Shown here in pieces: positions 16,520 to 25,552 of a DNA stretch of 34,752 bases. The stretch covers positions 1-34,752 of the forward strand of contig JAEEVN010000011.1 of NCBI GenBank assembly GCA_016290885.1, written 5' to 3'. Every line of letters begins with the position of its first letter. Positions within the stretch are counted from its first letter, which is position 1. Source of the stretch: Caryophanales bacterium (GTDB lineage Bacteria > Bacillota_I > Bacilli_A > RF39 > UBA660). The notes below the pieces were generated by a model. That model ran no database searches and was not told the origin of the DNA. It saw nothing but the letters and a program-made list of their open reading frames with translations. A program made the translations under genes and the position numbers.

Positions 16520-17410
16520 CTACTTTCTATTTCTTGGATGACATTTATAATATACTTCTCTTAAATGTTCATTTGATACATGTGTATATATTTCTGTACT
16601 AGATAATGATTCATGTCCAAGTAATTCTTGTACTGCGATCAAATCACATCCATTATCAAGTAAATGTGTCGCAAATGTATGTCTAAACATATGTGGAGTT
16701 ATATTCATCTTAATACTTGTTTTCTTTATTAATTTATCTATTATTTGTTCTATTCTTCTTGTAGTTAAATTAGTCTCGTTTTTACCTACAATTAAATATT
16801 CGGATGTTTTACCATCAAGATATTTATCTCTAGCATCATCCATATACATATTAATTGCATCAAGTGCATAATCACCAAAAGGGACTATTCTTTCTTTATT
16901 GCCTTTACCAAATATAAGAATAGTTTTATTAGAAAAATCTATATCTTTTATCTTTATATTAACAAGTTCAGATACTCTTATGCCAGAACCATATAATATC
17001 TCTAATATTACTTTTTCTCTTTGACCTTCAATAGTATTTAAATCTGGTATATTAAATATTTCTTCAATACCTTGATAATTAATAAATCTAGGTATTTTCT
17101 TTTCTTTTTTAGGAGATGATATTAATAGAAATGGATTATTATCAGAATAATTATTAAGTACTAAAAACTTATAAAAAGTTCTAAGAGAGCTTAATTTTCT
17201 AGATATAGAATTCCTTTTATATTTCTTTTCATCTAGATAAATAAGATAATTCATACACTTCTTATAATCTATATTTTTATAATCATAATTTTTATTATTT
17301 AAAAATTCAAAGTATTCCTCTAGATCTTTTTGATAATTAATTCTAGTGAATTCAGAATAATTCTTTTGAACTTTTAAATACTCAATAAATTTATCAATAT
17401 ATATTTCCAT
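16520..17410 (-). CDS. XerC/XerD-type tyrosine recombinase
   Basis: A 296-residue site-specific recombinase. The N-terminal SAM-like DNA-binding domain (about 1-90) includes FIEYLKVQKNYSEFTRINY; the catalytic domain has all active residues: Arg in GSGIRVSELVNI, Lys in GKGNKERIVPFG, HMFRHTFATHLL, LGHESLSSTEIYTHV with the nucleophilic Tyr. Length and motifs are those of chromosome-dimer-resolving XerC/D, with no phage or element genes nearby. XerC and XerD cannot be told apart by eye. The ATG at 17410 is chosen with AGGTG 6 bases upstream, over a GTG that is part of that site. A hairpin stands between it and the upstream gene. Confidence 0.9.
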   Translation of the reverse strand: MEIYIDKFIEYLKVQKNYSEFTRINYQKDLEEYFEFLNNKNYDYKNIDYKKCMNYLIYLDEKKYKRNSISRKLSSLRTFYKFLVLNNYSDNNPFLLISSPKKEKKIPRFINYQGIEEIFNIPDLNTIEGQREKVILEILYGSGIRVSELVNIKIKDIDFSNKTILIFGKGNKERIVPFGDYALDAINMYMDDARDKYLDGKTSEYLIVGKNETNLTTRRIEQIIDKLIKKTSIKMNITPHMFRHTFATHLLDNGCDLIAVQELLGHESLSSTEIYTHVSNEHLREVYYKCHPRNRK

Positions 17411-17421
17411 ATTTATCACCT

Positions 17422-17443
17422 AAAAAAGGGAATTAATCCCTTT
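17422..17443 (-). terminator. Terminator or attenuating hairpin upstream of the xer gene
   Basis: Minus strand AAAGGGA, loop TTAAT, TCCCTTT followed by a short T-run, right at the stop codon of the 270-residue gene and 12 bases before the xer start. The T-run runs into the xer ribosome site, so readthrough may feed xer-rsmD. Confidence 0.6.
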
Positions 17444-18254
17444 ATAAAACTATCTTTTTGTTATTATTATCTTCTTCACCAATATATGGTAATTCATCTA
17501 TTTTATCTCCTGCTATATCATAAATTGGTGTTACTATCACTTCTCTATCATTAGTCATTTCATCAAGTTTTTTATTTCTACTTAGACTAAGATTTTCTAT
17601 AAAAGGAAGTTTTAATTCTTCAATAACTTTCTTTCTTCTTTCAATATCAAGTTGTGGAATTTTTACTAATGGTTCATTAAAAGTATAATGATAATTAGAA
17701 GCTAGTTTCATAATGAACTTTCTCATATAATAGTAATCAAATTTATTATCTTTCCTTAGATAATCTTTCATATCCTTTACTATTATTTCTCTATAAAATC
17801 TAAATGGTCCTTGATCTCTTTCAATTATACCTAGATTATTGTCTATATTTGTAGTCAAATCATATAGTCTTTTTCCTTCAGGGTTTTGTACATCATTTAT
17901 ACTAGCAGGATTTTCTCCATTAGTAAAATCTAATTTTCTATCTTTAAAGAATGATATTAATTTAGTTCTATTATGTCTATTTGAACATGCAGATAAATAT
18001 ACCCAATTAGTAAATTCATCGCCTCTTCTTTGAGAATAATATGCATGCGCTGCTCTTATTGCATCAAAATTGAATGGAGATACATTATCGTTTTTATCCA
18101 ATATGTATATAGTATCTATTTCAGGATCACATCCTAAGCTTTTCACCATATCTTCTTTTGATGTAAAGCATAACATGTCGCTGTCTAAATCATAATAGCT
18201 ATTATACTCTTTAATAAGGATTTCTTCTCCTCTATACCCCATCATTACTCTCAT
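17442..18254 (-). CDS. Protein of unknown function, 270 residues
   Basis: I do not recognise a family. The protein looks soluble: no signal peptide or membrane segment, mixed charge, many Asp, Asn and Lys. Notable stretches are YRGEEILIKEYNSYYD at the start, an FNFDAIRAAHAYYSQRRGDEF helix near residue 62, LSACSNRHNRTKLISFFKDR near 88 and RDQGPFRFYREIIVKDMKDYL near 145. The C-terminal 60 residues are charged and probably flexible. It follows the 388-residue membrane-anchored protein by 8 bases, with AGGTGA five bases before its ATG, so the two are probably made together. Real gene by start site, length and packing; function unknown. Confidence 0.75.
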   Translation of the reverse strand: MRVMMGYRGEEILIKEYNSYYDLDSDMLCFTSKEDMVKSLGCDPEIDTIYILDKNDNVSPFNFDAIRAAHAYYSQRRGDEFTNWVYLSACSNRHNRTKLISFFKDRKLDFTNGENPASINDVQNPEGKRLYDLTTNIDNNLGIIERDQGPFRFYREIIVKDMKDYLRKDNKFDYYYMRKFIMKLASNYHYTFNEPLVKIPQLDIERRKKVIEELKLPFIENLSLSRNKKLDEMTNDREVIVTPIYDIAGDKIDELPYIGEEDNNNKKIVL

Positions 18255-18262
18255 TTATTCAC

Positions 18263-19429
18263 CTATCTAATAATATAAGGATCTGTTGCTGTTCCTGTTC
18301 CAGATGAATAAATTGTTTTATTATTTATATATATAACTGGATATAATTGCCTTGAATTATTTGTCTTAGTTAATTCAACACTTAAGTTATAAACTCTATA
18401 ATATTGATATGTATTATCTGCACTTGCTGTTAATGTTACATATGAGTATGAACGTTTCTTGTATAAAGTATTAAAGTAATTATAGTTAGCACATGATTTA
18501 TCATATATACCTACGCAGTTAGTATCAATACTTGCTCTTGAATATTCATTTAAACTAATTAAACCTGTGCTTAATTCAATTGTTTCTTTACATTCTGCGC
18601 CTGAATAAATATTATTGTCTTCAAGGCTTCTCTTTCCTATACAATATTCGTGAGGAATAATATAAGATCTTTCTGTATCTGTAAAATAAATTTCTCCAGC
18701 CTTCTTAGATGTATTATTATATAGTAAAACTAAAGTATCATGTAATCTACTTTTTACAAAATCATTTATTCCATCAGAATTGTCTATACTTTTTCTATTT
18801 ATATTATATCTATCATCCCAAACATAACTATCAGCTGTTCCAATAGTAGATATTAATTGTAATGATCCATTTTCATCAATTTTTATAATTCTATATAAAT
18901 TTTCATCTAACATGATATAGTTATTTGGATTTTCTCCTCTAAAAATATATTCGTTATTAGATTTATATAATCCTGCATCAGCAGTTCTTTCAAATGTACC
19001 ATTTTTAGTTTCTGCATCAATAATATATTTACTTATAGTCTTTGTAGAATAATATTCTCCACAATTAATATATGGTGTATATCTATATTCATTCTTATCA
19101 TCACTCAATTTAGTTATTTCTACATAACCAGAACATTTTGTTTTCTTATCTTCTACTGCTACCATTTTTCCTATATAATTATTACTTATTAATGTGCTTA
19201 AAGTAATCTTTGATGTATTCTCTGTAGATGTAGGTAATAATTTCTTATGTTTTTCAACATAATTAACTGCAGCACTTTGAAGTTTTGTTTCTAATTCTCC
19301 ATATTTTGTGCCACTAACTATTTCTTCTTTTTGTTTAGGTTTTGATACAATTGCAATTATTACAAATACAACTACTGTAACTCCTAAAATAATTAAAATT
19401 TTTGCTATGTTATCTCTTAACCAATTCAT
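18263..19429 (-). CDS. Membrane-anchored, cysteine-containing surface protein of unknown function
   Basis: A 388-residue protein with one N-terminal membrane helix (about 9-30) and a large extracytoplasmic part. Residues about 45-140 (LQSAAVNYVEKHKKLLPT, then TLSTLISNNYIGKM, KCSGYVEI and YINCGEYY) resemble the pilin-like domain of some Gram-positive surface proteins. A second domain (from about 165) has NNYIMLDENLYRIIKIDENGSL and ends in GTGTATDPYIIR, a pattern I associate with abundant, poorly described exported proteins of uncultured gut Bacilli. At least six cysteines suggest disulphides. The tail end recalls the surface of a jelly-roll or lectin-like fold, but no ligand can be named. GAGGTG precedes the ATG by 5 bases; an extended -10 lies just upstream. 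Confidence 0.75.
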   Translation of the reverse strand: MNWLRDNIAKILIILGVTVVVFVIIAIVSKPKQKEEIVSGTKYGELETKLQSAAVNYVEKHKKLLPTSTENTSKITLSTLISNNYIGKMVAVEDKKTKCSGYVEITKLSDDKNEYRYTPYINCGEYYSTKTISKYIIDAETKNGTFERTADAGLYKSNNEYIFRGENPNNYIMLDENLYRIIKIDENGSLQLISTIGTADSYVWDDRYNINRKSIDNSDGINDFVKSRLHDTLVLLYNNTSKKAGEIYFTDTERSYIIPHEYCIGKRSLEDNNIYSGAECKETIELSTGLISLNEYSRASIDTNCVGIYDKSCANYNYFNTLYKKRSYSYVTLTASADNTYQYYRVYNLSVELTKTNNSRQLYPVIYINNKTIYSSGTGTATDPYIIR

Positions 19430-19446
19430 ATAAACACCTCATAGAT

Positions 19447-19455
19447 ATTATATCA
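19447..19455 (-). promoter_or_regulatory. Extended -10 of the surface protein gene
   Basis: Minus strand TGATATAAT about 18 bases before the start codon; no clear -35. It follows the terminator of the preceding unit, supporting a separate start. Confidence 0.5.
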
Positions 19456-19496
19456 TATTTTTATATATAGTTATATCTTTTTATATTTATTTACAT

Positions 19497-19521
19497 AAAA
19501 AAATAGACCATTGGTCTATTT
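19497..19521 (-). terminator. Terminator of the 139-residue gene
   Basis: AAATAGACC / GGTCTATTT stem with a three-base loop, then T-run on the minus strand. The gene's TAG stop lies in the 5' arm. Confidence 0.75.
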
Positions 19522-19935
19522 ATTTAACATATTTAATAAATTTATTTTAAACATATCTTTTTCAGCATTTTCTTTACTTATCATAACGCCTTTATATGCT
19601 CCAAGTTCTGTATTATGTCCTTCTATTAAAAGGTCTTCAGGAGTTATAGTCTTAAGTAAGATAATGTTTTTATTAGTATATACATCATAATGAAGTACTA
19701 TTTCACCATGTACTTTAACAAATAATTCATCTGTAGGAAGAGTTAATTCATAAGATACAGTATTCTTTTCTTTATCTTCTGATACCTTATTTCCTAAGAA
19801 ATTACCATTTTTCATTTCAGGGTAAAAATCGAATATAAGTTTCTTATACGCGAACATATTATACTTTTTTACAGAACGTTCTCTTTTCTTGAATTCTGAT
19901 TCATTTAAGTATTCAAAAATATAAACATCTCTCAT
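19516..19935 (-). CDS. Protein of unknown function, 139 residues
   Basis: No family recognised. A small, soluble-looking, lysine-rich protein with alternating strands: DVYIFEYLNESEF, KKLIFDFYPEM, VSYELTLPTDELFVKVHGEIVLHYDVY and NIILLKTITPEDLLIEG. The strand-rich middle suggests a compact beta domain. It has the best-formed promoter in the window (TTGACT, 17 bases, TATAAT), a strong ribosome site (GGAAGGTGAG before ATG) and its own terminator, so it is a single-gene unit and probably well expressed. The base composition is like its neighbours. Real gene; role unknown. Confidence 0.75.
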   Translation of the reverse strand: MRDVYIFEYLNESEFKKRERSVKKYNMFAYKKLIFDFYPEMKNGNFLGNKVSEDKEKNTVSYELTLPTDELFVKVHGEIVLHYDVYTNKNIILLKTITPEDLLIEGHNTELGAYKGVMISKENAEKDMFKINLLNMLNK

Positions 19936-19973
19936 ATTCTCACCTTCCCCTGACTTTTAACTTTGGTTTACCA

Positions 19974-20002
19974 ATTATATAATAAAATAAAGTAAAAGTC
20001 AA
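19974..20002 (-). promoter_or_regulatory. Strong vegetative promoter of the 139-residue gene
   Basis: Minus strand TTGACT (20002-19997), 17-base spacer, TATAAT (19979-19974), some 38 bases before the start codon. Confidence 0.85.
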
Positions 20003-20053
20003 ATATTTTCAAGGAATTATACCTTCCCTATGATTAAATTATATCATTAAAAA

Positions 20054-20094
20054 TAATAAAAAATGCATGTAAGAAATCATATTTACATGCATTT
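20054..20094 (-). terminator. Terminator of polA
   Basis: Minus strand AAAATGCATGTAA / TTACATGCATTTT, a 13-base-pair stem with a nine-base loop, followed by TT and an AT-rich run, directly after the polA stop. Confidence 0.8.
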
Positions 20095-20099
20095 TGACA

Positions 20100-22676
20100 T
20101 TACTTAGCGTCGTACCAATTCTTTCCTTCTTCTATATCTACTTCAAGTGGAACACTTAATTTATAAGCATTTTCCATCTTATCTTTAATAATTTTTCTAA
20201 CTATTTCTTCTTCATCATTATAAACATTAAAGATAAGTTCATCGTGTATTTGAAGAATCATTTTACTCTTTAAATTCTTCTTATTAAATTCTTCAAAAAT
20301 ATTAATCATAGCAATCTTAATTATATCTGCAGCAGTACCTTGTACTGGTGTATTAAGAGCTATTCTTTCTCCTTGAGATCTAATAATATAATTAGTATTA
20401 TTTAATTCTTCTATTTTTCTTTTTCTATTAAATAAAGTAGTTACATATCCATTTTTATAAGCATCCATAACTAATTTATCTTGATATTCTTTTATCTTAG
20501 GGAATACTTCTAAATATCTATCCATAAACACTTTAGCATCTTTAACACTAATGCCAATATCTTCAGATAATCCAAAATTACTTATTCCATATAAAATACC
20601 AAAGTTAACTGCTTTAGCTTGTCTTCTCATATTCTTAGTTATATCTTCTTTAGGTTTATTAAATATTTCCATAGCAGTCTTAGTATGAATATCTAGTCCC
20701 TGTTTAAAAGCCTCTATCATACTTTCTTCATTAGCCATAGATGCAAATACTCTAAGTTCTATTTGTGAATAATCTGAAGATATAAAAGTACAATCTTCTT
20801 CTGGAATAAATGCTTTTCTAATTAATTTACCCTCTTCATATCTAATAGGTATATTTTGAAGATTTGGTTCTATTGAACTAAGTCTTCCTGTTCTTGTTAG
20901 AGTTTGAGTATATATAGTATGCAATTTATTATCTTCTTTAATAGCATTCTTAATACCTATAATATAAGTATTATATAATTTAGTTAATGTTCTATACTCA
21001 ATTAATTTATCTATTATAGGATTAATACCTACTAATTTATCAAGTATTTCTCTTGATGTAGAATAACTTTTAGCATTCTTTTTAGGATAAGGAATACCCA
21101 TCTTAACAAATAATATATCACTTAATTGTTTTGGAGATTGAATATTAAATTCTTCACCAGATAAAGAATATATTTCTTTAGTTAATTCCTCTATTCTTTT
21201 ATTAAGTACTTCTCCTCTTTTATCAAGTTCATTTAGATCTACTCTAACACCCTCTATTTCCATTGAAGCAAGTACATAAGATAATTTCATTTCTATATCA
21301 TTAAATAAATCTAATGACTTTTCTTCTTCCATTTCTTTATATAATCTATCTCTTGTTTCATATATAAATTTAGCTTTTAATGCTCCTATAGTAGCTATCT
21401 TTTCTTCATTTAATTCTTTATCTTTAAGCATTATATTATAATCAACTACATCATAACCAAATTCATTAGCTATATAAGATATATCTTCTTTTAAATTATA
21501 ATTTAATATATAGCAAGCAAGAGCAGTATCAAATAAACATTTATTTACTTTAATATTTATTTTATTTAAAGATACTATTAATTTTTTTAAATCATAAGTA
21601 TATATATCAAAGAAACTTAAGAATTTAGGATTCTTTTCTAATACATCTTTTGGAATATAATAACTATTTTCTCCATCATAAACAGATAATCCAAATATAT
21701 TACCATCATGATAATTTTCATTATCTATTTCTAAATATACAGAAATTGGACTCTTTACTTTAACTTCATTTATATCTTTAACTATATTAGCATCTACACT
21801 AGAATCTACTTTAGTATTAACTTTTACTTCTTTTAAGAAACTATAGAATTCTAATTCATTATACATATCTTTTAATTCTTCAGTTGGTCCAGTATAAGTT
21901 AATTCTTCTAAAGAATAAGTAACTGGTACTTCTTTATATATAGTTGCTATTTTTTTAGACATAAATGCAGATTCTTTACCTTCTGCTAATTTATCTTTAG
22001 TAGATCCTGTTATATCTTCTATATTTTCATATATGCCTTCTATAGAATCATATTTTTGTAATAGTTTTAGAGCAGTTTTTTCTCCTATTCCTTTAACACC
22101 TGGGATATTATCTGATGAATCTCCCATAAGACCTTTTAAATCAATCATTTTATCAGGAGTAATTCCATATTCTTTAAAGAATTCTTTTTCATCCATCATA
22201 ATATAATCTTTACTCTTAAGTAATTTAACAGTATTTTCTTTATTAATTAATTGAAGTAGATCTTTATCACTACTTACTATTAATCCATCAAAATCTTCAT
22301 TTTCCGATGCTAATCTAGAATAAGTGCCAATAATATCATCAGCTTCATAATTTTCTACTTCAAGACATTTAATGCCCATTAGAGGTATTAACTCTTTAGC
22401 TACTACAAATTGTTTAGCTAAATCATCAGGCATCTTTATTCTACCTTCTTTATATTCTTTATATTCTTCATGTCTAAAAGTTTTACCTTTATCAAATGCT
22501 ACTAACATATATTTAGGATTTTCTTCTTTAATAATCTTATTAAGCATATTAACAAGACCATATAATCCATTAGTAGGAAAACCTTTAGAATTATTCATAA
22601 AATTCCCAGAATATGCAGTAGCATAATAACTTCTAAATAATAAATTATTACCATCTACTAAAACTATTTTGTTCAT
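20100..22676 (-). CDS. polA: DNA polymerase I
   Basis: An 858-residue family A polymerase for gap filling and Okazaki-primer removal. Domain order: 5' nuclease (about 1-290: VDGNNLLFRSYYA, DNIPGVKGIGEKTALKLL), a 3'-5' exonuclease-like domain (about 300-460) and polymerase (about 480-858) with motif A SDYSQIELR (near 632), O-helix RRQAKAVNFGILYGIS and motif C QIHDELIFNV. In the exonuclease domain the usual FDTET metal site reads YLEID and other ligands are not clear, so proofreading is probably lost, as in Bacillus. The ATG at 22676 has AGGTGA 5 bases upstream; the earlier GTG lies in that site. Separate unit with own extended -10 and terminator. Confidence 0.96.
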   Translation of the reverse strand: MNKIVLVDGNNLLFRSYYATAYSGNFMNNSKGFPTNGLYGLVNMLNKIIKEENPKYMLVAFDKGKTFRHEEYKEYKEGRIKMPDDLAKQFVVAKELIPLMGIKCLEVENYEADDIIGTYSRLASENEDFDGLIVSSDKDLLQLINKENTVKLLKSKDYIMMDEKEFFKEYGITPDKMIDLKGLMGDSSDNIPGVKGIGEKTALKLLQKYDSIEGIYENIEDITGSTKDKLAEGKESAFMSKKIATIYKEVPVTYSLEELTYTGPTEELKDMYNELEFYSFLKEVKVNTKVDSSVDANIVKDINEVKVKSPISVYLEIDNENYHDGNIFGLSVYDGENSYYIPKDVLEKNPKFLSFFDIYTYDLKKLIVSLNKINIKVNKCLFDTALACYILNYNLKEDISYIANEFGYDVVDYNIMLKDKELNEEKIATIGALKAKFIYETRDRLYKEMEEEKSLDLFNDIEMKLSYVLASMEIEGVRVDLNELDKRGEVLNKRIEELTKEIYSLSGEEFNIQSPKQLSDILFVKMGIPYPKKNAKSYSTSREILDKLVGINPIIDKLIEYRTLTKLYNTYIIGIKNAIKEDNKLHTIYTQTLTRTGRLSSIEPNLQNIPIRYEEGKLIRKAFIPEEDCTFISSDYSQIELRVFASMANEESMIEAFKQGLDIHTKTAMEIFNKPKEDITKNMRRQAKAVNFGILYGISNFGLSEDIGISVKDAKVFMDRYLEVFPKIKEYQDKLVMDAYKNGYVTTLFNRKRKIEELNNTNYIIRSQGERIALNTPVQGTAADIIKIAMINIFEEFNKKNLKSKMILQIHDELIFNVYNDEEEIVRKIIKDKMENAYKLSVPLEVDIEEGKNWYDAK

Positions 22677-22693
22677 TCTTATCACCTATATAA

Positions 22694-22702
22694 ATTATAA
22701 CA
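22694..22702 (-). promoter_or_regulatory. Extended -10 of polA
   Basis: Minus strand TGTTATAAT about 18 bases before the polA start, just after the leuS terminator. The same nine bases occur at the promoters at 6996 and 8190. The -35 is weak. Confidence 0.55.
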
Positions 22703-22731
22703 TAAAAAAAGAACGTTTAATACGTTCTTTT
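22703..22731 (-). terminator. Terminator of leuS
   Basis: Minus strand AAAAGAACG / CGTTCTTTT with a seven-base loop, then T-run. It begins at the leuS stop codon. Confidence 0.8.
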
Positions 22732-25552
22732 ATTTTATAACTATACTAACTAATTTCTTAGGTATATATATTTCTTTAACTATTTCTGCACCATCTAGAT
22801 ATTTCTTAACATTTTCTATTTCTCTAATCTTTACTTTAATATCTTCTTCTGTAATATCACTTGGTACTGTAACTTTACCTCTTACTTTACCATTTATTTG
22901 AACTACTACTTCGATATTTTCATCTATAGTCTTTGCTTCATCATACTTAGGCCAAGCACTGTAACATAGTTCATTGCCAAGGTTATATTTTTCATTTAAT
23001 TCTTCTGTTATATGTGGAGAGAAAGGATTAAGTAATTCTAATAAGATTCTATAATCTTTCTTAGAAAGTATTTTAGTATCATTAAATGAATTAACTAAAG
23101 TCATTAATGCTGAAATAGCAGTATTATATTTCATTTCTTCTAGATCTTCAGTTACTTTTTTAATAGTCTTATGAATCATCTTTTCATTTTCTTTAGATAT
23201 TTCATTACTATCATTTAATCTATCTCCAAGATTATATACTCTATCTAAGAATTTAGCACAACCTCTAAGAGCTTCCTCAGACCAAGCTGCATCTTTAGAA
23301 TAATCTCCAATAAACATTTCATAAAGTCTAAGTGCATCAGCACCATATTCATTAATCATATCAGTTGGATTAACTACATTACCTTTTGATTTACTCATTT
23401 TACTTTCATCAGATGCAAGTATCATACCATGAGCAATTCTTCTTTTAAATGGTTCACTATATGGTACTAAACCTTGTTCATGAAGGAATATATTCCAGAA
23501 TCTAGCATATAATAAGTGTCTTGTGGCATGTTCCATACCACCATCATATAAATCTACTTGTCCCCAATACTTTAAAGCATCCATATTAGCTATTCCAGTA
23601 TCACATTTAGGATCCATATATCTTAACCAATACCAACTTGATCCTGCCCAGTTAGGCATAGTATCTGTTTCTCTTTTAGCATCTTTTCCACATTTTGGAC
23701 ATTTACAATTTACAAACTCTGGCATTTTAGCAAGTGGACTTTCTCCATCAGTACCAACTTCAAAGTTTTCAACAGGTGGTAAACGAAGTGGTAATTCTTC
23801 ATAAGGAACACCAACATCTCCACAATGAGGGCAATGTATAATTGGAATTGGTTCACCCCAATATCTTTGTCTATTAAATGCCCAATCTTTCATTTTATAT
23901 TGAACAGCTTTTTCACCTATTTTTTTCTTCTCTAAGAATTTGATTACTGTTTCAATAGCTTCACTCTTATTTAAACCATCTAATATTTCAGAATTAATAT
24001 GAGTTCCATCGCCAATCATAGCACCTGGATTATTTAAATATGTAAAACATTTAGCATGAAGTTCATCTTTAATATCATTTTCAACTTCTTTTTTGCTAAC
24101 CCATTCAACTACAAATTTTTCATCATCATCTAATTCTTGTTCATCTCTCTTATCACTATTTAATTTAAATAAAATAGGAGTTGCTTCTATATTAAAATAT
24201 TTATCTTTATTAAAAGCATAATAATGATGATTAATTTTAAATCCTTCTCTAACAAGAGATATATCTGTATATCCTGTTTCTTCTTTTATTTCACGAATAG
24301 CACATTCTACTGGCGTTTCTCCATCTTTAATAGTTCCACCAATAAATAATCTACCACCTAATTTATTCCAATTAAGAGTTAAATATTTATTATTCTTTTC
24401 ATCATAAACTACAGCTACTATTGAATTCTTTTTAGATTCATCTTTATTTTGTGTACCTGTAACTTCTTCAAGAACTTGAATAATTGGAATATTAAATCTC
24501 ATAGCAAAATCATAATCTCTTTGGTCATGTGCTGGTACAGCCATAATAGCACCAGTACCATAACCCATCATTACATAGTCTGCTACAAAAACAGGAATTT
24601 CAGCATCATTAACTGGATCAATAGCTTTAATACCTTTAATTTCAACACCAGTTTTATCTTTTTGTAATTCTACTCTTTCAAACTCAGTTTTCTTTTTAGC
24701 TTCTTCTTTATATGCGATTATTTCATCATAGTTTTCAATCTTTTTCTTTAATTTTTCAACAAGAGGATGTTCTGGTGCAATAACCATGAATGTAGCACCA
24801 TATAATGTATCAGGTCTTGTTGTATAAACTTTTAATGATTCTTTTGTATCTTTAATTTTAAAAGTAACAAATGCTCCTGTTGATTTACCTATCCAATTTT
24901 CTTGTTGAGTTTTAATATTTGGTAAATAATCAACATCTTTTAATCCTTCTAATAATTTATCAGCATATTCAGTTATTCTTAAATACCAAACATCTTTCTC
25001 TCTTTGAACTACTTCATTATGACAAACATCACATTTACCACCTTGTGAATCTTCATTAGAAAGAACTACTCTACATGATGGACAATAATTAACTAATGTT
25101 TTATCTCTAAAAACAAGTCCATTATCAAACATCTTTAAGAAAATCCATTGAGTCCATTTATAATATTTTTCATCTGTTGTATCTACACATCTATCATAAT
25201 CAAATGAAAAACCAATTTGTTTTAATTGCTTAGTAAATACTTCTATATTTCTATCTGTTACTTTTCTTGGATGTGTTTTAGTTTTAATAGCATAGTTTTC
25301 TGTAGGAAGTCCAAATGCATCAAAACCTATTGGAAATAATACATTATAACCTTCCATTCTTCTTTTTCTAGATATTACTTCTAAACCAGAATAAGCTTTA
25401 ACATGTCCAATGTGCATACCAGCACCACTTGGATATGGAAATTCTACTAATCCATAGAATTTCTTTTTAGATTTATCTGTTCCTGTTTTAAAAGTTTTAT
25501 CTTTTTCCCATTTATCTTGCCATTTCTTTTCTATTTTTTTAAAATCATACAT
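22730..25552 (-). CDS. leuS: Leucyl-tRNA synthetase with an inserted Nudix domain
   Basis: A 940-residue class I synthetase, about 135 longer than the usual 805. It charges tRNA-Leu. Visible: FPYPSGAGMHIGHVKAY (HIGH, near 45), zinc-type Cys pairs (CPSC, CDVC), CP1 editing domain with TTRPDTLYGATF and MAVPAHDQRDYDFA, tRNA-side WAGSSWYWLRYMDP, KMSKSKGNVV near 718, and C-terminal VVVQINGKVRGKV. The extra length is one block (about 370-505) inside the editing domain, between FNIPIIQVLEE and GDGTHINSEILDGL. It holds a perfect Nudix box, GTIKDGETPVECAIREIKEETGY (G-x5-E-x7-REUxEExGU; near 402-426), with normal flanking strands. The start overlaps the upstream gene by 8 bases; GAAGG lies 8 bases before ATG. 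Controlled by a T-box further upstream. Confidence 0.96.
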   Translation of the reverse strand: MYDFKKIEKKWQDKWEKDKTFKTGTDKSKKKFYGLVEFPYPSGAGMHIGHVKAYSGLEVISRKRRMEGYNVLFPIGFDAFGLPTENYAIKTKTHPRKVTDRNIEVFTKQLKQIGFSFDYDRCVDTTDEKYYKWTQWIFLKMFDNGLVFRDKTLVNYCPSCRVVLSNEDSQGGKCDVCHNEVVQREKDVWYLRITEYADKLLEGLKDVDYLPNIKTQQENWIGKSTGAFVTFKIKDTKESLKVYTTRPDTLYGATFMVIAPEHPLVEKLKKKIENYDEIIAYKEEAKKKTEFERVELQKDKTGVEIKGIKAIDPVNDAEIPVFVADYVMMGYGTGAIMAVPAHDQRDYDFAMRFNIPIIQVLEEVTGTQNKDESKKNSIVAVVYDEKNNKYLTLNWNKLGGRLFIGGTIKDGETPVECAIREIKEETGYTDISLVREGFKINHHYYAFNKDKYFNIEATPILFKLNSDKRDEQELDDDEKFVVEWVSKKEVENDIKDELHAKCFTYLNNPGAMIGDGTHINSEILDGLNKSEAIETVIKFLEKKKIGEKAVQYKMKDWAFNRQRYWGEPIPIIHCPHCGDVGVPYEELPLRLPPVENFEVGTDGESPLAKMPEFVNCKCPKCGKDAKRETDTMPNWAGSSWYWLRYMDPKCDTGIANMDALKYWGQVDLYDGGMEHATRHLLYARFWNIFLHEQGLVPYSEPFKRRIAHGMILASDESKMSKSKGNVVNPTDMINEYGADALRLYEMFIGDYSKDAAWSEEALRGCAKFLDRVYNLGDRLNDSNEISKENEKMIHKTIKKVTEDLEEMKYNTAISALMTLVNSFNDTKILSKKDYRILLELLNPFSPHITEELNEKYNLGNELCYSAWPKYDEAKTIDENIEVVVQINGKVRGKVTVPSDITEEDIKVKIREIENVKKYLDGAEIVKEIYIPKKLVSIVIK

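Noticed and set aside
16520-17410. Integrase of a prophage or mobile element
   Set aside because: Length and motifs are of cellular XerC/D; the neighbours are rsmD and chromosomal genes and no attachment repeats or phage genes are seen.
20003-20053. Possible small RNA or second promoter between polA and the 139-residue gene
   Set aside because: TATAAT-like words and a GGGAAGG sequence occur, but with no hairpin or open frame to support a gene.
23523-23804. Open plus-strand frame of 93 codons inside leuS
   Set aside because: Antisense shadow of a strongly conserved leuS region; no start signals.
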